Positions 27,412 through 36,608 of a stretch of DNA of 64,000 nucleotides are shown here, one piece after another. Within the stretch, counting starts at the first letter, position 1, and the number at the start of each line of letters is the position of its first letter. The DNA comes from Maritalea porphyrae (GTDB lineage: Bacteria > Pseudomonadota > Alphaproteobacteria > Rhizobiales > Devosiaceae). The notes beneath the pieces were generated by a model. The model made no database searches and was not told the DNA's origin. It saw nothing but the letters and a program-made list of their open reading frames with translations. The stretch is from assembly GCF_030159895.1 (NCBI RefSeq), contig NZ_BSNI01000002.1:994039-1058038 (forward strand). The letters are read 5' to 3'. The position numbers and the translations under genes were made by a program.

Positions 27412-27822
27412 ATGGATGCGGTAACGCAAGCCCTCTATGATGCGGCCCAAAAGGTGCGCAAGCATGCTCACGTGCCTTATTCGGACTTTCCAGTTGGCGC
27501 GGCAATTTTGGCGGACGACGGAAATGTGTATGCAGGCTGCAATATTGAAAACGCAGCTTACCCACAAGGGTCGTGCGCGGAAGCTTCCGCAATTTCAGCC
27601 ATGGTTGGTGCGGGTGCCAAAAAGATCCACCGAATCTTCGTCATCGGTAAGGGTGTCGATCCTGTGACGCCCTGCGGCGGATGCCGACAACGCATTCGGG
27701 AATTTGCAACCGCTGACACGGTGATTATCTGCACGGGAGAGGACGGCGACGCGAAAAGCTACACAATGAACGAGATTCTGCCGGATAGTTTTGGACCTGA
27801 AAGCTTGGAGGCGGTTAAATGA
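27412..27822 (+). CDS. cdd: Cytidine deaminase
   Basis: This small zinc enzyme deaminates cytidine and deoxycytidine to uridine forms. The 136-residue homotetramer-type protein has catalytic CAE at residues 55-57 and zinc ligands PCGGC (Cys88, Cys91). FPVGAAI and GCNIENAAYP are the substrate-binding strands. An in-frame upstream start at 27322 would read through the permease C terminus and is rejected. The 3' end overlaps punA by ATGA. Confidence 0.95.
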   Translation: MDAVTQALYDAAQKVRKHAHVPYSDFPVGAAILADDGNVYAGCNIENAAYPQGSCAEASAISAMVGAGAKKIHRIFVIGKGVDPVTPCGGCRQRIREFATADTVIICTGEDGDAKSYTMNEILPDSFGPESLEAVK

Positions 27823-28622
27823 GCGAAGCCGCTGCAAATGCAGAAATTATACATGATCATGCAGGAGACGCGCCGATTGAAGTCGCGCTTGTCTTAGGTT
27901 CGGGCCTTTCAGGCGTTGGTGACCTGCTCGAAGAGCGTGTTGAGATCAAATATCAAGAGCTTGTTGGGTTTCCAACAGGTGGCGTTTCTGGCCACGGCAA
28001 GTCTCTCCTCATTGGCAACTTGAGTGGCAAGCGAATTGCTATCCTGACGGGGCGTGCGCACTATTATGAGGAAGGGCGAGCGGATGTAATGCGCCCCGCG
28101 CTTGAAACTCTGCGCGAAGTCGGGGTGAAGACACTCCTGCTCACCAATTCTGCCGGTTCGTTGGAAAAAGACATACCGCCGGGCGAATTGATGATGATTT
28201 CTGATCACATCAATTATAACGGTTTCAACCCGCTGATCGGCGAGCCAACAGACGACCGTTTTGTAAATATGGTCGATGCTTATGATCCTCAATTGCGCAA
28301 GCTGGCTACCGGGATTGCCGACGATTTATGGCTGACCTTGAAAGAAGGGGTCTATGCTTGGTATTCTGGACCAACGTTTGAAACGCCCGCCGAGATCAAC
28401 ATGATCAAAGGCTTTGGTGCGAATGCGGTTGGCATGTCTACCGTACCAGAAGCCATATTGGCTCGATTTTTGGGCATGCGGGTTTGGGCTTGTTCATCAA
28501 TAACAAATATGGGCGCGGGATTGTCCGACGAGAATATCTCGCATCAGCACACCAAAGAAATGGCGCTGAAAGGCGCAAAAAAACTTGAGCAATTGCTTGA
28601 GAGATTGGTAGGGGAACTATGA
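27819..28622 (+). CDS. punA: Purine-nucleoside phosphorylase (trimeric type)
   Basis: The enzyme cleaves purine nucleosides with phosphate to free base and (deoxy)ribose-1-phosphate. The 267-residue protein has VLGSGLSGV near residue 27, the phosphate loop GRAHYYEEG, LLTNSAGSL and YAWYSGPTFETPAEI, all of the PNP class II (trimeric) family. It overlaps cdd and deoC by 4 bp each, so expression is coupled across the three. Confidence 0.94.
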   Translation: MSEAAANAEIIHDHAGDAPIEVALVLGSGLSGVGDLLEERVEIKYQELVGFPTGGVSGHGKSLLIGNLSGKRIAILTGRAHYYEEGRADVMRPALETLREVGVKTLLLTNSAGSLEKDIPPGELMMISDHINYNGFNPLIGEPTDDRFVNMVDAYDPQLRKLATGIADDLWLTLKEGVYAWYSGPTFETPAEINMIKGFGANAVGMSTVPEAILARFLGMRVWACSSITNMGAGLSDENISHQHTKEMALKGAKKLEQLLERLVGEL

Positions 28623-29608
28623 CCCTTAAGGCAGTAGATTTGGGCGCACATAACCATAATCATCAGCGCAATCCTGGTTTCGACTTGGATCTTGGGTGGA
28701 TGCGCCAAGTGCGGATGAACCGCTCAGCGCTTGAGCGTCGTGCTTCAACGATCGGCACCCGGCGCTCTGTCAAAAAACAGTGGCAGGCTGCTTGGCTTTT
28801 GCGCGCAATCACGTTCATTGATCTAACAACGCTAAATGGCGACGACAGCGCGGGCCGCGTTGAGCGCCTTTGCGCCAAAGCCCGTCAGCCTGTCCGACCT
28901 GAGATCCTGAAGGCGCTGGGCGCTGATGGACTAAAGGTAAACCCTGGCGCGGTCTGCGTTTACCACAATTTTGTCGAAACAGCCGTTAATGCACTTAAGG
29001 GCACGGGCATTCCAGTGGCAGCGGTTTCCACTGGCTTCCCTGCAGGTCTGACCCCGTTTGAAACACGCATCAAAGAAGTTGAGGCATCCGTTGCCGCTGG
29101 AGCCAAAGAAATCGACGTGGTGATTGAACGTCACCATGTTTTGAATGGTGATTGGCAAGCCCTCTACGATCAAATGAAAGCATTCCGCGAAGCATGCGGT
29201 GAAGCGCATTTGAAAACCATTTTGGGAACTGGCGAGTTAGCCACCCAAACCAATGTGGCAAAGGCTTCTCTTGTTTGCATGTTGGCTGGCGCGGATTTCA
29301 TCAAAACGTCAACGGGCAAAGAAAAAGTCAATGCAGATCTGCAGACCTCGCTGTCCATGATCCGTATGATCCGATGGTTCCACGAAGAAACAGGCATTGA
29401 AATTGGTTACAAGCCTGCCGGCGGAATCTCCAAAGCCAAAGACGCGCTGACATTTATGGCGCTGATGAAGGAAGAATTGGGCGACAACTGGTTGCAGCCA
29501 CATCTGTTCCGTTTCGGCGCGTCCAGCCTCTTGACCGATATTGAAAGACAACTCGAACACAACGCGACAGGTCGCTACTCAGCTGACTATCGCCAGCCAA
29601 TGGTTTAG
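28619..29608 (+). CDS. deoC: Deoxyribose-phosphate aldolase
   Basis: The enzyme splits 2-deoxyribose-5-phosphate into glyceraldehyde-3-phosphate and acetaldehyde. The 329-residue protein has a 60-70-residue N-terminal extension that is common in alphaproteobacterial DeoC. The Schiff-base lysine is Lys229 in DFIKTSTGK and the second catalytic lysine is Lys265 in GYKPAGGIS. The next gene, 4 bp downstream, encodes a two-domain aldehyde dehydrogenase that could remove the acetaldehyde. Confidence 0.95.
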   Translation: MTLKAVDLGAHNHNHQRNPGFDLDLGWMRQVRMNRSALERRASTIGTRRSVKKQWQAAWLLRAITFIDLTTLNGDDSAGRVERLCAKARQPVRPEILKALGADGLKVNPGAVCVYHNFVETAVNALKGTGIPVAAVSTGFPAGLTPFETRIKEVEASVAAGAKEIDVVIERHHVLNGDWQALYDQMKAFREACGEAHLKTILGTGELATQTNVAKASLVCMLAGADFIKTSTGKEKVNADLQTSLSMIRMIRWFHEETGIEIGYKPAGGISKAKDALTFMALMKEELGDNWLQPHLFRFGASSLLTDIERQLEHNATGRYSADYRQPMV

Positions 29609-29612
29609 GACA

Positions 29613-31982
29613 ATGAACATTCCTGAGATTTTCAAAAACCTTGAATATGGTCCTGCGCCTGAAGGTGATGAGCAAGCGGTTGCTTGGCTAGATAGTCACG
29701 GGCGTAAGTTCGGAAGCTTTATTGATGGCACCTTCACGAAGCCCGGAAAAGGCTTTGCCACAATCAATCCAGCCAATGGCAAAGAACTGGCGCAAATTAC
29801 GCAAAGCACGAAGGCAGACCTTGATCGTGCCTTAAAAGCTGCGCGTAAGGCAACAGGGCCATGGCAGGCCTTGTCCGGTTTTGAACGGGCAAAATACCTT
29901 TATGCAATTGCACGTCAGGTGCAGAAACACGCCCGCTTGTTTGCAGTGCTTGAAACGATGGACAACGGCAAACCGATCCGCGAAAGCCGAGATATTGATG
30001 TTCCGCTTGTCGCCCGTCATTTCTATCACCATGCAGGCTGGGCACAACATATTGAACGCGAGTTCCCAGATCATCAGCCCTATGGCGTTTGTGGCCAAGT
30101 GATCCCATGGAATTTCCCGTTGTTGATGATGGCGTGGAAGATCGCGCCTGCACTGGCAGCTGGTAACACCGTTGTGCTTAAACCTGCGGAGTTTACTTCG
30201 CTTACAGCACTGCTGTTCGCTGAAATTTGCCGCGAAATTGATCTTCCACCCGGTGTTGTGAATATCGTCACGGGCGATGGCGAAGTCGGCGCTGCGATCA
30301 TGGACCACCCGGATATCGACAAAGTTGCCTTTACCGGGTCAACAGGCGTAGGCAAAGCCATTCGCAAAGCAACCGCCGGTTCAGGCAAAGGCATTTCGCT
30401 GGAACTAGGCGGCAAGTCGCCATTTATCGTTTTTGAAGATGCGGACATTGATAGCGCCGTTGAAGGTCTGGTCGACGCAATATGGTTTAATCAGGGTCAG
30501 GTTTGCTGCGCGGGTTCCCGCCTTTTGGTGCAAGAAAGCATTGAAAAGCGGTTTATCAAAAAACTCAAAGCCCGCATGGCGAAGCTGCGCATTGGTGACC
30601 CGTTAGACAAGGCGATTGATATTGGTGCGCTGATTGCGCCTATCCAGGTTGAGCGCGTTGCCGAATTGATGAAAAAGGGCGAACAGGAAGGTGCGATAAG
30701 ATATCAACCGGACGGTGAGCTACCTGCTGATGGCTGCTTCATGAAGCCAACCCTTTTCACAAATGTCAGCCCTGCCAACACAATTGCCAGCGAAGAGGTA
30801 TTTGGCCCAGTGCTGGTAGCGATGAGTTTCCGCACGCCTGACGAGGCAGTGTCTTTGGCGAACAATTCACTATATGGCCTTGCTGCCAGTGTTTGGAGCG
30901 AGAACATCAATCTTGCACTCGATATTGCACCTCGCGTGAAGGCAGGCATTGTTTGGATAAACTCAACCAACCAATTTGATGCAGCTTGTGGTTTTGGTGG
31001 CTACAAAGAAAGCGGGTTTGGTCGAGAGGGTGGTAAAGAAGGCATGGCAGCCTATTTGCGCCCCACTTGGGAAACTAAGCTCAAAGCCCTGCCAGCATCG
31101 CAAAAACCAGTTGCGCCAAAGCTATTTGAAACAGACGGTATTGACCGCACAGCAAAACTCTATGTGGGTGGCAAACAGTCTCGTCCAGATGGTGGCTATG
31201 CCCGTGCGATAACCGGACCTGATGGCAAACTGATCGCCGAAGTTGGAGAAGGTAACCGGAAAGACATCCGCAATGCGGTTGAAGCAGCCCGAAGTGCGCT
31301 CGGCTGGGGCAACAAAACTGCTCACTTGCGTTCGCAAATCCTATATTACATGGGCGAAAATCTAGACTATCGAAAAGCTGAGTTTGCTGACCGCATTCGC
31401 GCCATGACAGGTGCTAGTGTTGGTGCTGCAAAAAAAGAAGTCGACCAAACCATTGAACGTCTGTTTGCCTTTGCAGGATGGGCTGATAAATATGATGGGG
31501 CGGTTCACAATCCCCCGACGCGTGCCATGACCGTCGCGATGGTTGAGCCAATTGGTGTGATCGGCATAACAGCGCCAGACGAAGCGCCGTTGCTCGGCGC
31601 GATCTCGCTGCTCGCCCCTGCCATTGCCATGGGCAATACGGCGGTGCTGATCCCATCAGAGCATTCTCCTTTGGCTATGACAGACTTCTACCAGATTTTG
31701 GAAACATCCGATTTGCCAGGTGGCGTTGTAAACATTGTCACAGGCGAAAAAGAGAGCCTTACCAACACCCTGGTTGAGCATGATGGTGTGGATGCCCATT
31801 TCTATGTCGGCGACGCAGCTGGCGGAAAACGGGTTGAGGAAATGTCTATCCACAATCTCAAACAAACTTGGACCAACAAGGGCAAAGCGATTGATTGGGC
31901 AGACAAGTCTGTTTGTGAAGGCGAGTACTTCATGGCAAGGTCCACCCAGGTGAAAAATGTGTGGGTGCCGTACGGCGCATAA
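29613..31982 (+). CDS. ALDH16-type bipartite aldehyde dehydrogenase
   Basis: The 789-residue protein has a complete N-terminal ALDH domain (about 1-500): PWNFPLLMM cofactor segment, ELGGKSP with the general base Glu near 264, and catalytic Cys298 in GQVCCAG. An N-terminal-half ALDH-like domain without the Cys region follows (about 515-789; VEPIGVIGITAPDEAPLLG, then VVNIVTGE). A full domain plus a non-catalytic second Rossmann domain is the ALDH16 layout. Bacterial members with the Cys are active enzymes. Its place directly after deoC suggests acetaldehyde or a related sugar-derived aldehyde as substrate. The start is ATG 29613, after the deoC stop. Confidence 0.85.
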   Translation: MNIPEIFKNLEYGPAPEGDEQAVAWLDSHGRKFGSFIDGTFTKPGKGFATINPANGKELAQITQSTKADLDRALKAARKATGPWQALSGFERAKYLYAIARQVQKHARLFAVLETMDNGKPIRESRDIDVPLVARHFYHHAGWAQHIEREFPDHQPYGVCGQVIPWNFPLLMMAWKIAPALAAGNTVVLKPAEFTSLTALLFAEICREIDLPPGVVNIVTGDGEVGAAIMDHPDIDKVAFTGSTGVGKAIRKATAGSGKGISLELGGKSPFIVFEDADIDSAVEGLVDAIWFNQGQVCCAGSRLLVQESIEKRFIKKLKARMAKLRIGDPLDKAIDIGALIAPIQVERVAELMKKGEQEGAIRYQPDGELPADGCFMKPTLFTNVSPANTIASEEVFGPVLVAMSFRTPDEAVSLANNSLYGLAASVWSENINLALDIAPRVKAGIVWINSTNQFDAACGFGGYKESGFGREGGKEGMAAYLRPTWETKLKALPASQKPVAPKLFETDGIDRTAKLYVGGKQSRPDGGYARAITGPDGKLIAEVGEGNRKDIRNAVEAARSALGWGNKTAHLRSQILYYMGENLDYRKAEFADRIRAMTGASVGAAKKEVDQTIERLFAFAGWADKYDGAVHNPPTRAMTVAMVEPIGVIGITAPDEAPLLGAISLLAPAIAMGNTAVLIPSEHSPLAMTDFYQILETSDLPGGVVNIVTGEKESLTNTLVEHDGVDAHFYVGDAAGGKRVEEMSIHNLKQTWTNKGKAIDWADKSVCEGEYFMARSTQVKNVWVPYGA

Positions 31983-32004
31983 AAAATATGGAAGGGCAGA
32001 AGTG

Positions 32005-32295
32005 ATGTCGGAAAAGGTTGTCGTTGAAAATATCAACCACCCTGGCAAATCTGAGCGCGTAGATGCAGCGAAATATGCTGCCATGAAAAAAGCGATGCTC
32101 GCCGTTCTACCGACAAAAGAGCCCGGTATGAAGGCGGGTGACGTGGTCGAAGCGGTCAAACCACATCTGCCAGAAGAACTTTTCCCTGGCGGTAAAACAG
32201 CGGGTTGGTGGGTAAAGTGCGTGCAGCTCGACCTAGAAGCAAAACAAGTTATCAAACGAGCCGACAAGCCGCCAGTTCGGTTGTACAAATTGTAA
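32005..32295 (+). CDS. DUF6958-like small protein
   Basis: The 96-residue protein has a pattern I associate with DUF6958: ENINHPGKSERVDAAKYAAMKKAMLAVLP, then PHLPEELFPGGKTAGWWVKCVQLDLEAK and a basic end (motifs quoted in parts). The helix-helix-strand layout looks like a small winged-helix fold, but DNA binding is not shown. The start is ATG 32005 with GAAGGG upstream; a longer frame from 31957 would read the ALDH 3' end. It lies between the ALDH16 gene and deoA inside the operon. Confidence 0.7.
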   Translation: MSEKVVVENINHPGKSERVDAAKYAAMKKAMLAVLPTKEPGMKAGDVVEAVKPHLPEELFPGGKTAGWWVKCVQLDLEAKQVIKRADKPPVRLYKL

Positions 32296-32306
32296 AGTAG
32301 TGCCAA

Positions 32307-33623
32307 ATGGTCTTTCTGCCCCAAGAAGTAATTGCAAAAAAGCGTGACGGAGAGAAGCTTTCCCGAGAGGAGATATTGTACTTCATCGCCGGACTGAACA
32401 ATGGCACTGTGAAGCACGAGCAAGCCGCGGCACTCGCGATGGCGATCTATTTCCAAAATATGGATCTAGAAGAACGCATTTCGCTAACTGAGGCTATGCG
32501 CGATAGCGGCGAAGTTCTTGACTGGTCGGACTTTGATGGCCCAATTTTAGACAAGCACTCAACCGGTGGTGTTGGCGACAATGTGTCTTTGATGTTGGCG
32601 CCGATCTGGGCGGCTGTTGGTGCGAACGTGCCGATGATCTCAGGTCGCGGTTTGGGACACACGGGTGGAACGCTAGATAAATTTGATGCGATTCCGGGAT
32701 ATACCACTTCGCCGGATAATGCGCTTTTTCGGCAGGTTGTTCGCGAAGTCGGTTGTGCCATTATTGGTCAAACGACGGATTTAGCGCCGGCAGATAAGAT
32801 CATGTATGGCATTCGCGACGTCACGGCGACAGTTGAAAATGTCTCATTAATCACCTCATCAATCCTATCAAAGAAATTAGCCGCCGGATTGGATGCGCTT
32901 GTTCTTGATGTGAAAGTTGGTACAGGCGCATTTATGCGAACAGCAGATGATGCGGACGAACTTGCCAATAGCCTGGTGAAAGTTGCAAATGGAGCAGGGG
33001 TGAAAACTTCCGCTCTTATCACTGACATGAACGAACCTTTGGCCAGCGCTGCAGGCAATGCCCTTGAAGTGCGCAATGCCGTCGAATTCTTGTCAGGCGC
33101 GCATCAGGACAATCGTCTATTGGACGTCACAATAGAATTGGCGGCCCTAGGTCTTGGGCTGGCCGGCCTAGAAAGTGACATGGATACGGCGCGCAGCAAA
33201 TGCTTAAACGCCTTGAATAGCGGCGCTGCAGCCGAAAAATTCGGCCAAATGGTTTCCCTGCTGGGCGGACCGGTCGATTTTGTCGAGAACTATGATAATC
33301 ACCTGCCAGTTGCGCCGATTGTAAGAGATGTGTTCGCAGAGCGGGAAGCACAAGTTCGTGCAATTGATGCAAAGGGTGTCGGCATGGCTGTTGTGGTGCT
33401 CGGTGGCGGGCGGAAAACACCAACCGATCAATTGGATTACGCGGTGGGATTTGACCAAATTGCGCCGATTGGGACAAATTTGAGCAAAGATGTGCCAATT
33501 GCCCGCCTACATGCAGCCGACGAAGCTAGCGCCGCAGAGGCGTCAGCGCGCCTGCGGCATGCCTATCAACTAGATGGTGAGCAAGAGGCGCATGAGCTGT
33601 TTCATGGTTTGATCACCGCCTAG
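32307..33623 (+). CDS. deoA: Thymidine phosphorylase
   Basis: The enzyme phosphorolyses thymidine and deoxyuridine to base and deoxyribose-1-phosphate. The 438-residue protein has the KHSTGGVGDNVS phosphate-binding motif near residues 83-94 and SGRGLGHTGGTLDK near 112-125, plus the C-terminal PYNP domain. It starts 11 bp after the DUF6958-like gene. The length and motifs match DeoA of proteobacteria rather than the longer archaeal AMP phosphorylases. Confidence 0.95.
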   Translation: MVFLPQEVIAKKRDGEKLSREEILYFIAGLNNGTVKHEQAAALAMAIYFQNMDLEERISLTEAMRDSGEVLDWSDFDGPILDKHSTGGVGDNVSLMLAPIWAAVGANVPMISGRGLGHTGGTLDKFDAIPGYTTSPDNALFRQVVREVGCAIIGQTTDLAPADKIMYGIRDVTATVENVSLITSSILSKKLAAGLDALVLDVKVGTGAFMRTADDADELANSLVKVANGAGVKTSALITDMNEPLASAAGNALEVRNAVEFLSGAHQDNRLLDVTIELAALGLGLAGLESDMDTARSKCLNALNSGAAAEKFGQMVSLLGGPVDFVENYDNHLPVAPIVRDVFAEREAQVRAIDAKGVGMAVVVLGGGRKTPTDQLDYAVGFDQIAPIGTNLSKDVPIARLHAADEASAAEASARLRHAYQLDGEQEAHELFHGLITA

Positions 33624-33659
33624 GCGGCGACAAGCGTCATAATTCAAATGGAGGCCAAT

Positions 33660-34877
33660 ATGCCCCGTGTAATATTGTGTGTTCTTGATAGTTTTGGCAT
33701 TGGCGGTGCACCCGACGCAGCCGAGTACGGCGACGAGGGCTCAAATACGCTCGGGCATATCGCTGCTTTTTGCGCCGCTGGTAAGGGTAATCAAGATGGA
33801 TTGCGCAATGGGCCCTTGCGTATCCCAAATATGGATATGCTTGGCTTGGGTCAAGCTGCAAAAGCAGCTAGTGGAGAGTTGCCAATTGGTCTGAGTGGTG
33901 ACCACAAAGCGGGCGTCTGGGCGCATGCCAAAGAAGTTTCCAAGGGAAAAGACACGCCCTCGGGACATTGGGAAATTGCTGGTGTGCCGGTGCAATTTGA
34001 CTGGGGTTATTTTCCCGATACAGAACCCACATTTCCACGTAAATTGACGGATGCATTCGTAAAACGCGCGAATTTACCGGGTATTCTTGGAGATAAACAC
34101 GCCTCCGGTACGTTTGTAATTGCAGAACTTGGCGAAGAGAGTATTCGATCAGGAAAACCGATTTGTTACACGAGCGCTGATAGCGTTTTCCAAATTGCAG
34201 CGCACGAAACACATTTTGGTTTGGATCGATTATATGAGATTTGCGAAATCGCCTATGAATTGGTCAAGCCGTATAACATCGGCCGCGTCATCGCACGACC
34301 TTTCGTGGGCGAAACCAGCGATACGTTCGAACGCACTGGCAACAGGCGCGATTTTTCAGTATTGCCGCCAGAACCAACCTTGCTTGATCGCGCAAAGGGA
34401 AATGGTCGACAAGTTTTTGCGGTCGGCAAAATATCCGATATTTATGCAGCCCAAGGTGTAACTCACAAGATTAAGGCAAACGGCAACATGAAGCTGTTTG
34501 ATGCAACACTTGATGCCATGGAGATGGCTCGCGATGGCGATTTGATATTCACCAACTTTGTGGATTTCGATATGCACTTTGGCCATCGGCGTGATGTGCC
34601 TGGATATGCCGCTGCGCTTGAACAGTTTGACCAACGCTTGCCAGAAATTATCGCAAAGATGCGCGATGATGATTTACTTGTCTTAACCGCGGATCATGGA
34701 TGTGATCCGACATGGCAGGGGAACGATCACACGCGAGAGCAGGTGCCGGTTTTATTGTTTTCCCCAACTTTGACCAAAGGATCAAAGGGCGCAAGATCGA
34801 CTTTTGCTGATATTGGTGAGACAGTGGCGCAATGGCTGAAATTGCCCGCCGGCCCGCACGGCACGGCGTTCTTATAA
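33660..34877 (+). CDS. deoB: Phosphopentomutase
   Basis: DeoB interconverts (deoxy)ribose-1-phosphate and -5-phosphate. This 405-residue alkaline-phosphatase-fold metalloenzyme opens [20 protein letters not shown] with metal ligand Asp10 and the catalytic Thr region after [21 protein letters not shown] near the C terminus holds the second set of metal ligands. GGAGG 5 bases before ATG 33660 favours this start over ATG 33648. Confidence 0.95.
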   Translation: MPRVILCVLDSFGIGGAPDAAEYGDEGSNTLGHIAAFCAAGKGNQDGLRNGPLRIPNMDMLGLGQAAKAASGELPIGLSGDHKAGVWAHAKEVSKGKDTPSGHWEIAGVPVQFDWGYFPDTEPTFPRKLTDAFVKRANLPGILGDKHASGTFVIAELGEESIRSGKPICYTSADSVFQIAAHETHFGLDRLYEICEIAYELVKPYNIGRVIARPFVGETSDTFERTGNRRDFSVLPPEPTLLDRAKGNGRQVFAVGKISDIYAAQGVTHKIKANGNMKLFDATLDAMEMARDGDLIFTNFVDFDMHFGHRRDVPGYAAALEQFDQRLPEIIAKMRDDDLLVLTADHGCDPTWQGNDHTREQVPVLLFSPTLTKGSKGARSTFADIGETVAQWLKLPAGPHGTAFL

Positions 34878-34896
34878 GAAATCAGAGGCGAAGAAT

Positions 34897-35526
34897 ATGG
34901 AAAATGTAACGGTTGTTGATCACCCTCTGGTGCAGCACAAGCTTACCATCATGCGTAACAAGGAAACGTCGACGGCAAGCTTTCGGCGGTTGCTACGCGA
35001 AATTTCTCATTTGCTTTGCTATGAGATTACGCGTGACCTTGAACTTGAAGATATCGATATTGAAACGCCAATTCAGCCAATGAAATCGCCGAAGCTCAAG
35101 GGCAAGAAACTGGTATTTGCTTCGATTTTGCGTGCTGGCAATGGCCTGTTGGAAGGCATGCTGGATCTGGTGCCATCTGCTCGCGTGTCTCACATTGGTC
35201 TCTACCGCGATCCCGAAAGTTTGGAGGCAATTGAATATTACTTCAAAGCGCCGACAGATGTTGCAGATCGACTAGTCGTTGTGGTTGACCCAATGCTCGC
35301 CACTGCGAACTCTGCGATCACTGCTGTAGATCGGATCAAGCGTCGCGGAGCGGACAATCTAAGATTTTTGTGTCTGTTGGCTGCACCAGAGGGCATTAAG
35401 GCGTTTCAAAAAGCACATCCAGATGTGCCGATTTTTACCGCCGCGATTGACGAACAGCTCAATGAAAAAGGTTATATCGTTCCTGGTTTAGGTGATGCGG
35501 GCGACCGCATGTATGGCACACGATAG
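34897..35526 (+). CDS. upp: Uracil phosphoribosyltransferase
   Basis: The enzyme converts uracil and PRPP to UMP. The 209-residue protein has [10 protein letters not shown] near residues 77-86 and ends with the uracil-binding [18 protein letters not shown]. The PRPP loop reads [11 protein letters not shown], where the usual form is DPMLATGGSA or GNSA, so the first Gly is replaced by Ala. Activity is still likely because the acidic residue and the rest of the loop are intact. The gene closes the salvage route by recapturing uracil released by phosphorolysis. Confidence 0.94.
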   Translation: MENVTVVDHPLVQHKLTIMRNKETSTASFRRLLREISHLLCYEITRDLELEDIDIETPIQPMKSPKLKGKKLVFASILRAGNGLLEGMLDLVPSARVSHIGLYRDPESLEAIEYYFKAPTDVADRLVVVVDPMLATANSAITAVDRIKRRGADNLRFLCLLAAPEGIKAFQKAHPDVPIFTAAIDEQLNEKGYIVPGLGDAGDRMYGTR

Positions 35527-35535
35527 GGGAGTATC

Positions 35536-35958
35536 ATGAATGCCTCTGATTTGCTTGGTGAATGGAGACTTGTTAGCGCAGAGTTGACCACCAAAGGCTC
35601 AACCACAAGCATCTATGATCCAAAGTGGGAGTTTGTGAAGATCTTCACGCAGACGCACTTTGCGTTTTTAACGCGCCTGCCCGAGGATCGCGCTCCCTTT
35701 TCAGCAGAGGCAACCGATGCGGAGCTGCTGCGCGGCGCAAAATCTTTCAATGCAGGCGGTGGACGGTATGATCTAGCAGGAGCTGACTATATCGAGCACA
35801 TTCAATATTGCAGTTACCCGAATTATGAAGGGCAGTCGATTGCCTTCAAGCTCACATTCGTCGACGGTGTTCTGACGCAAGAGGGGATCTATCCCCTCAA
35901 GCGGCTCGGTTTTGGCGATACAGATGGATATCTGGTCGAGTCTTACGAACGGCTATGA
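35536..35958 (+). CDS. Lipocalin-like domain protein
   Basis: The 140-residue protein begins LLGEWRLVSAEL and has beta-strand-rich alternating segments with YIEHIQYCSYPNYEGQ and a C-terminal YLVESYERL strand, the pattern of small lipocalin-like proteins of unknown ligand. There is no signal peptide. GGGGAG lies 5 bases before the ATG. It follows upp by 9 bp and is probably the last gene of the salvage operon. Its stop overlaps the convergent HAD gene by 6 bp. Confidence 0.7.
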   Translation: MNASDLLGEWRLVSAELTTKGSTTSIYDPKWEFVKIFTQTHFAFLTRLPEDRAPFSAEATDAELLRGAKSFNAGGGRYDLAGADYIEHIQYCSYPNYEGQSIAFKLTFVDGVLTQEGIYPLKRLGFGDTDGYLVESYERL

Positions 35959-36576
35959 CTTTGCAGCCAAAGGCATGCCCAACGCAATCAGCTCTTTACG
36001 TGCTTGATCCGCATTTTCAAAGTGTACAGTTTTCATTCCCATGTGGCGGGCAGCAGCAATATTAGGATAGCTATCGTCAATTAAGACGCATTGATCAGCT
36101 GCTAGGCTATAGCGATCCAAAAAGCACGCGAAGATGCGGTAATCTGGTTTTATCAACCGCTCGTTTCCAGATACGACAATGCCATCAAATTTCCGCAAGA
36201 ACGCATACTTCTCCAAACACTCATGGAACTTTTCGCGTGAGAAATTGGTAATGGCAAAAGTTGGTATATTTGCCGCGATCAACTCCTCTTGAATTGCAAT
36301 TGTACCCTGATGAACACCAGCGATCATTTCGTGCCAACGACGATCGAAAGCCGAGATTTGATCGAAATATTGCGGGAACTGATTAGTTTTCTCCTGGATG
36401 CCTTCGGCATAGGATTTGCCAGCGTCAAACTCGATGTTCCACATACCTGTGCAAACATGATCATAGAACCACTGTGCATCTTCTTCAGTGTCAAATAGCT
36501 TTCGGAACAAATACATAGGGTTCCAGTCAATAAAGACGCCGCCCAGATCAAAGACCGGGATCAAATAGTCAGACAT
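35953..36576 (-). CDS. HAD-IA family phosphatase, YihX-like
   Basis: The 207-residue hydrolase has motif I FDLGGVFIDWN (nucleophile Asp9; the usual second Asp is Gly, as in YihX-type enzymes), a four-helix cap, motif II AITNFS, a conserved Lys in RLIKPDYRIF and motif IV LIDDSYPN. The family includes glucose-1-phosphate and other sugar-phosphate phosphatases. The substrate is not deducible. It runs tail-to-tail into the lipocalin-like gene. Confidence 0.85.
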   Translation of the reverse strand: MSDYLIPVFDLGGVFIDWNPMYLFRKLFDTEEDAQWFYDHVCTGMWNIEFDAGKSYAEGIQEKTNQFPQYFDQISAFDRRWHEMIAGVHQGTIAIQEELIAANIPTFAITNFSREKFHECLEKYAFLRKFDGIVVSGNERLIKPDYRIFACFLDRYSLAADQCVLIDDSYPNIAAARHMGMKTVHFENADQARKELIALGMPLAAKS

Positions 36577-36608
36577 AAATCTGTTCCGTTTTTTCGGGTG
36601 AGTTAGGC

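Noticed and set aside
31080-31982. Second half of the aldehyde dehydrogenase as a decayed or frameshifted gene
   Set aside because: The frame is intact and the two-domain layout with a non-catalytic second domain is a known ALDH16 architecture.
31656-32456. A 266-codon minus-strand open frame
   Set aside because: It is antisense to the ALDH16 3' end, the DUF6958-like gene and the deoA start, all with good motifs or ribosome sites on plus.
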